Positions 63,909-64,000 of a stretch of 64,000 nucleotides of DNA are shown here, piece by piece (within the stretch, counting starts at the first letter, position 1; every line of letters begins with the position of its first letter). Below the pieces are notes generated by a model that did no database searches, had not been told where the DNA came from, and saw only the letters and a program-made list of their open reading frames with translations. Where the stretch lies: assembly GCA_001411745.2 (NCBI GenBank), contig LIQB01000008.1, positions 114,718-178,717 of the forward strand. Reading direction: 5' to 3'. The translations under genes and the position numbers were made by a program. The stretch comes from Psychrobacter glacincola. GTDB taxonomy: Bacteria > Pseudomonadota > Gammaproteobacteria > Pseudomonadales > Moraxellaceae.

Positions 63909-64000
63909 GCTGACGATGACCTACTCTCACATGGGCGAACCCACACTACCATTGGCGCAATGATGTTTCACTTCTGAGTTCGGGAAGGGATCAGGTGGTG
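63909..64000 (-). rRNA. rrf: 5S ribosomal RNA (3' part; 5' end beyond the window)
   Basis: The minus strand from the right edge reads CACCTGATCCCTTCCCGAAC, CTCAGAAGTGAAAC, then CCCATGTGAGAGTAGG and TCATCGTCAGC, the conserved 5S body and 3' end. About 25 bases at the 5' end are missing. The rest of the rRNA operon should lie to the right. Confidence 0.96.

Noticed and set aside
1..64000. CRISPR arrays, prophage or complete insertion sequences
   Set aside because: No regularly spaced direct repeats, no transposase, integrase or phage structural gene was found.

Overview
This 64 kb window is chromosomal DNA from a gamma-proteobacterium of the family Moraxellaceae, most likely Psychrobacter. The reasons are moderate GC, A/T-rich intergenic DNA, acidic and Asn/Gln/Ser-rich insertions in housekeeping proteins, gene neighbourhoods shared with Acinetobacter (DUF1852 next to a MetE-core protein; ribH-nusB-thiL-pgpA), and a 5S rRNA tail at the right edge. 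The genus rests on recognition, not on a database search. Almost everything is core chromosome. I see no transposase, prophage, CRISPR array or complete defence island.

Layout. 0-2.7 kb: start of an aldehyde dehydrogenase gene and a RidA-family gene, divergent from a LysR regulator with a palindromic operator between them, then a DUF218/YdcF membrane protein. 2.8-5.5 kb: cardiolipin synthase and the 23S rRNA methyltransferase RlmA. 5.6-14.4 kb (minus): the front of the division/cell-wall cluster, rsmH-ftsL-ftsI-murE-murF-mraY, without mraZ and interrupted between murE and murF by a 174-bp MITE. 14.7-19.1 kb: gltX, tRNA-Ala(GGC), tRNA-Glu(TTC), a small secreted SH3b protein, a LysE-type exporter and unknown small genes. 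19.2-26.3 kb: aconitase, a YdjM-like membrane protein, a YchJ-like SEC-C protein, and a minus-strand thrB-DUF2007-yafJ group. 26.5-35.4 kb (plus): hisF, the ribH-nusB-thiL-pgpA operon, glmU, glmS and a TruC-type pseudouridine synthase.

35.5-46.4 kb (minus): an EamA transporter, a decayed LysE gene, a TSUP transporter, a flavin reductase, a MetE-core methionine synthase (MesD type) and its DUF1852 partner (MesX type), a YceI protein, and a two-gene RND efflux operon. The promoter region of the DUF1852 gene has an exact MetR-type box (TGAA-N5-TTCA). 46.9-56.4 kb: a 42-residue lysine-rich protein, recG, a patatin lipoprotein, a secreted protein, argA, an FKBP lipoprotein and a repeated-helix MscS-related channel. 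56.5-64 kb: a large orphan protein, a degenerate short-chain dehydrogenase, a PlsC-type acyltransferase, parE with yqiA, a DUF1289 protein, a split HGTR-motif (ADP-ribosyltransferase-like) gene, and the 3' part of a 5S rRNA with the rRNA operon terminator.

The most interesting element is the mesX-mesD-flavin reductase-TSUP array with its MetR box: a candidate folate-independent methionine synthesis locus whose methyl donor is not established as far as I know. Other leads are a MITE family that entered the dcw cluster and appears to supply the stop codon of recG, the split HGTR-motif gene, a dehydrogenase that has lost most catalytic residues, a homoserine kinase with an added C-terminal domain, and several very small genes.
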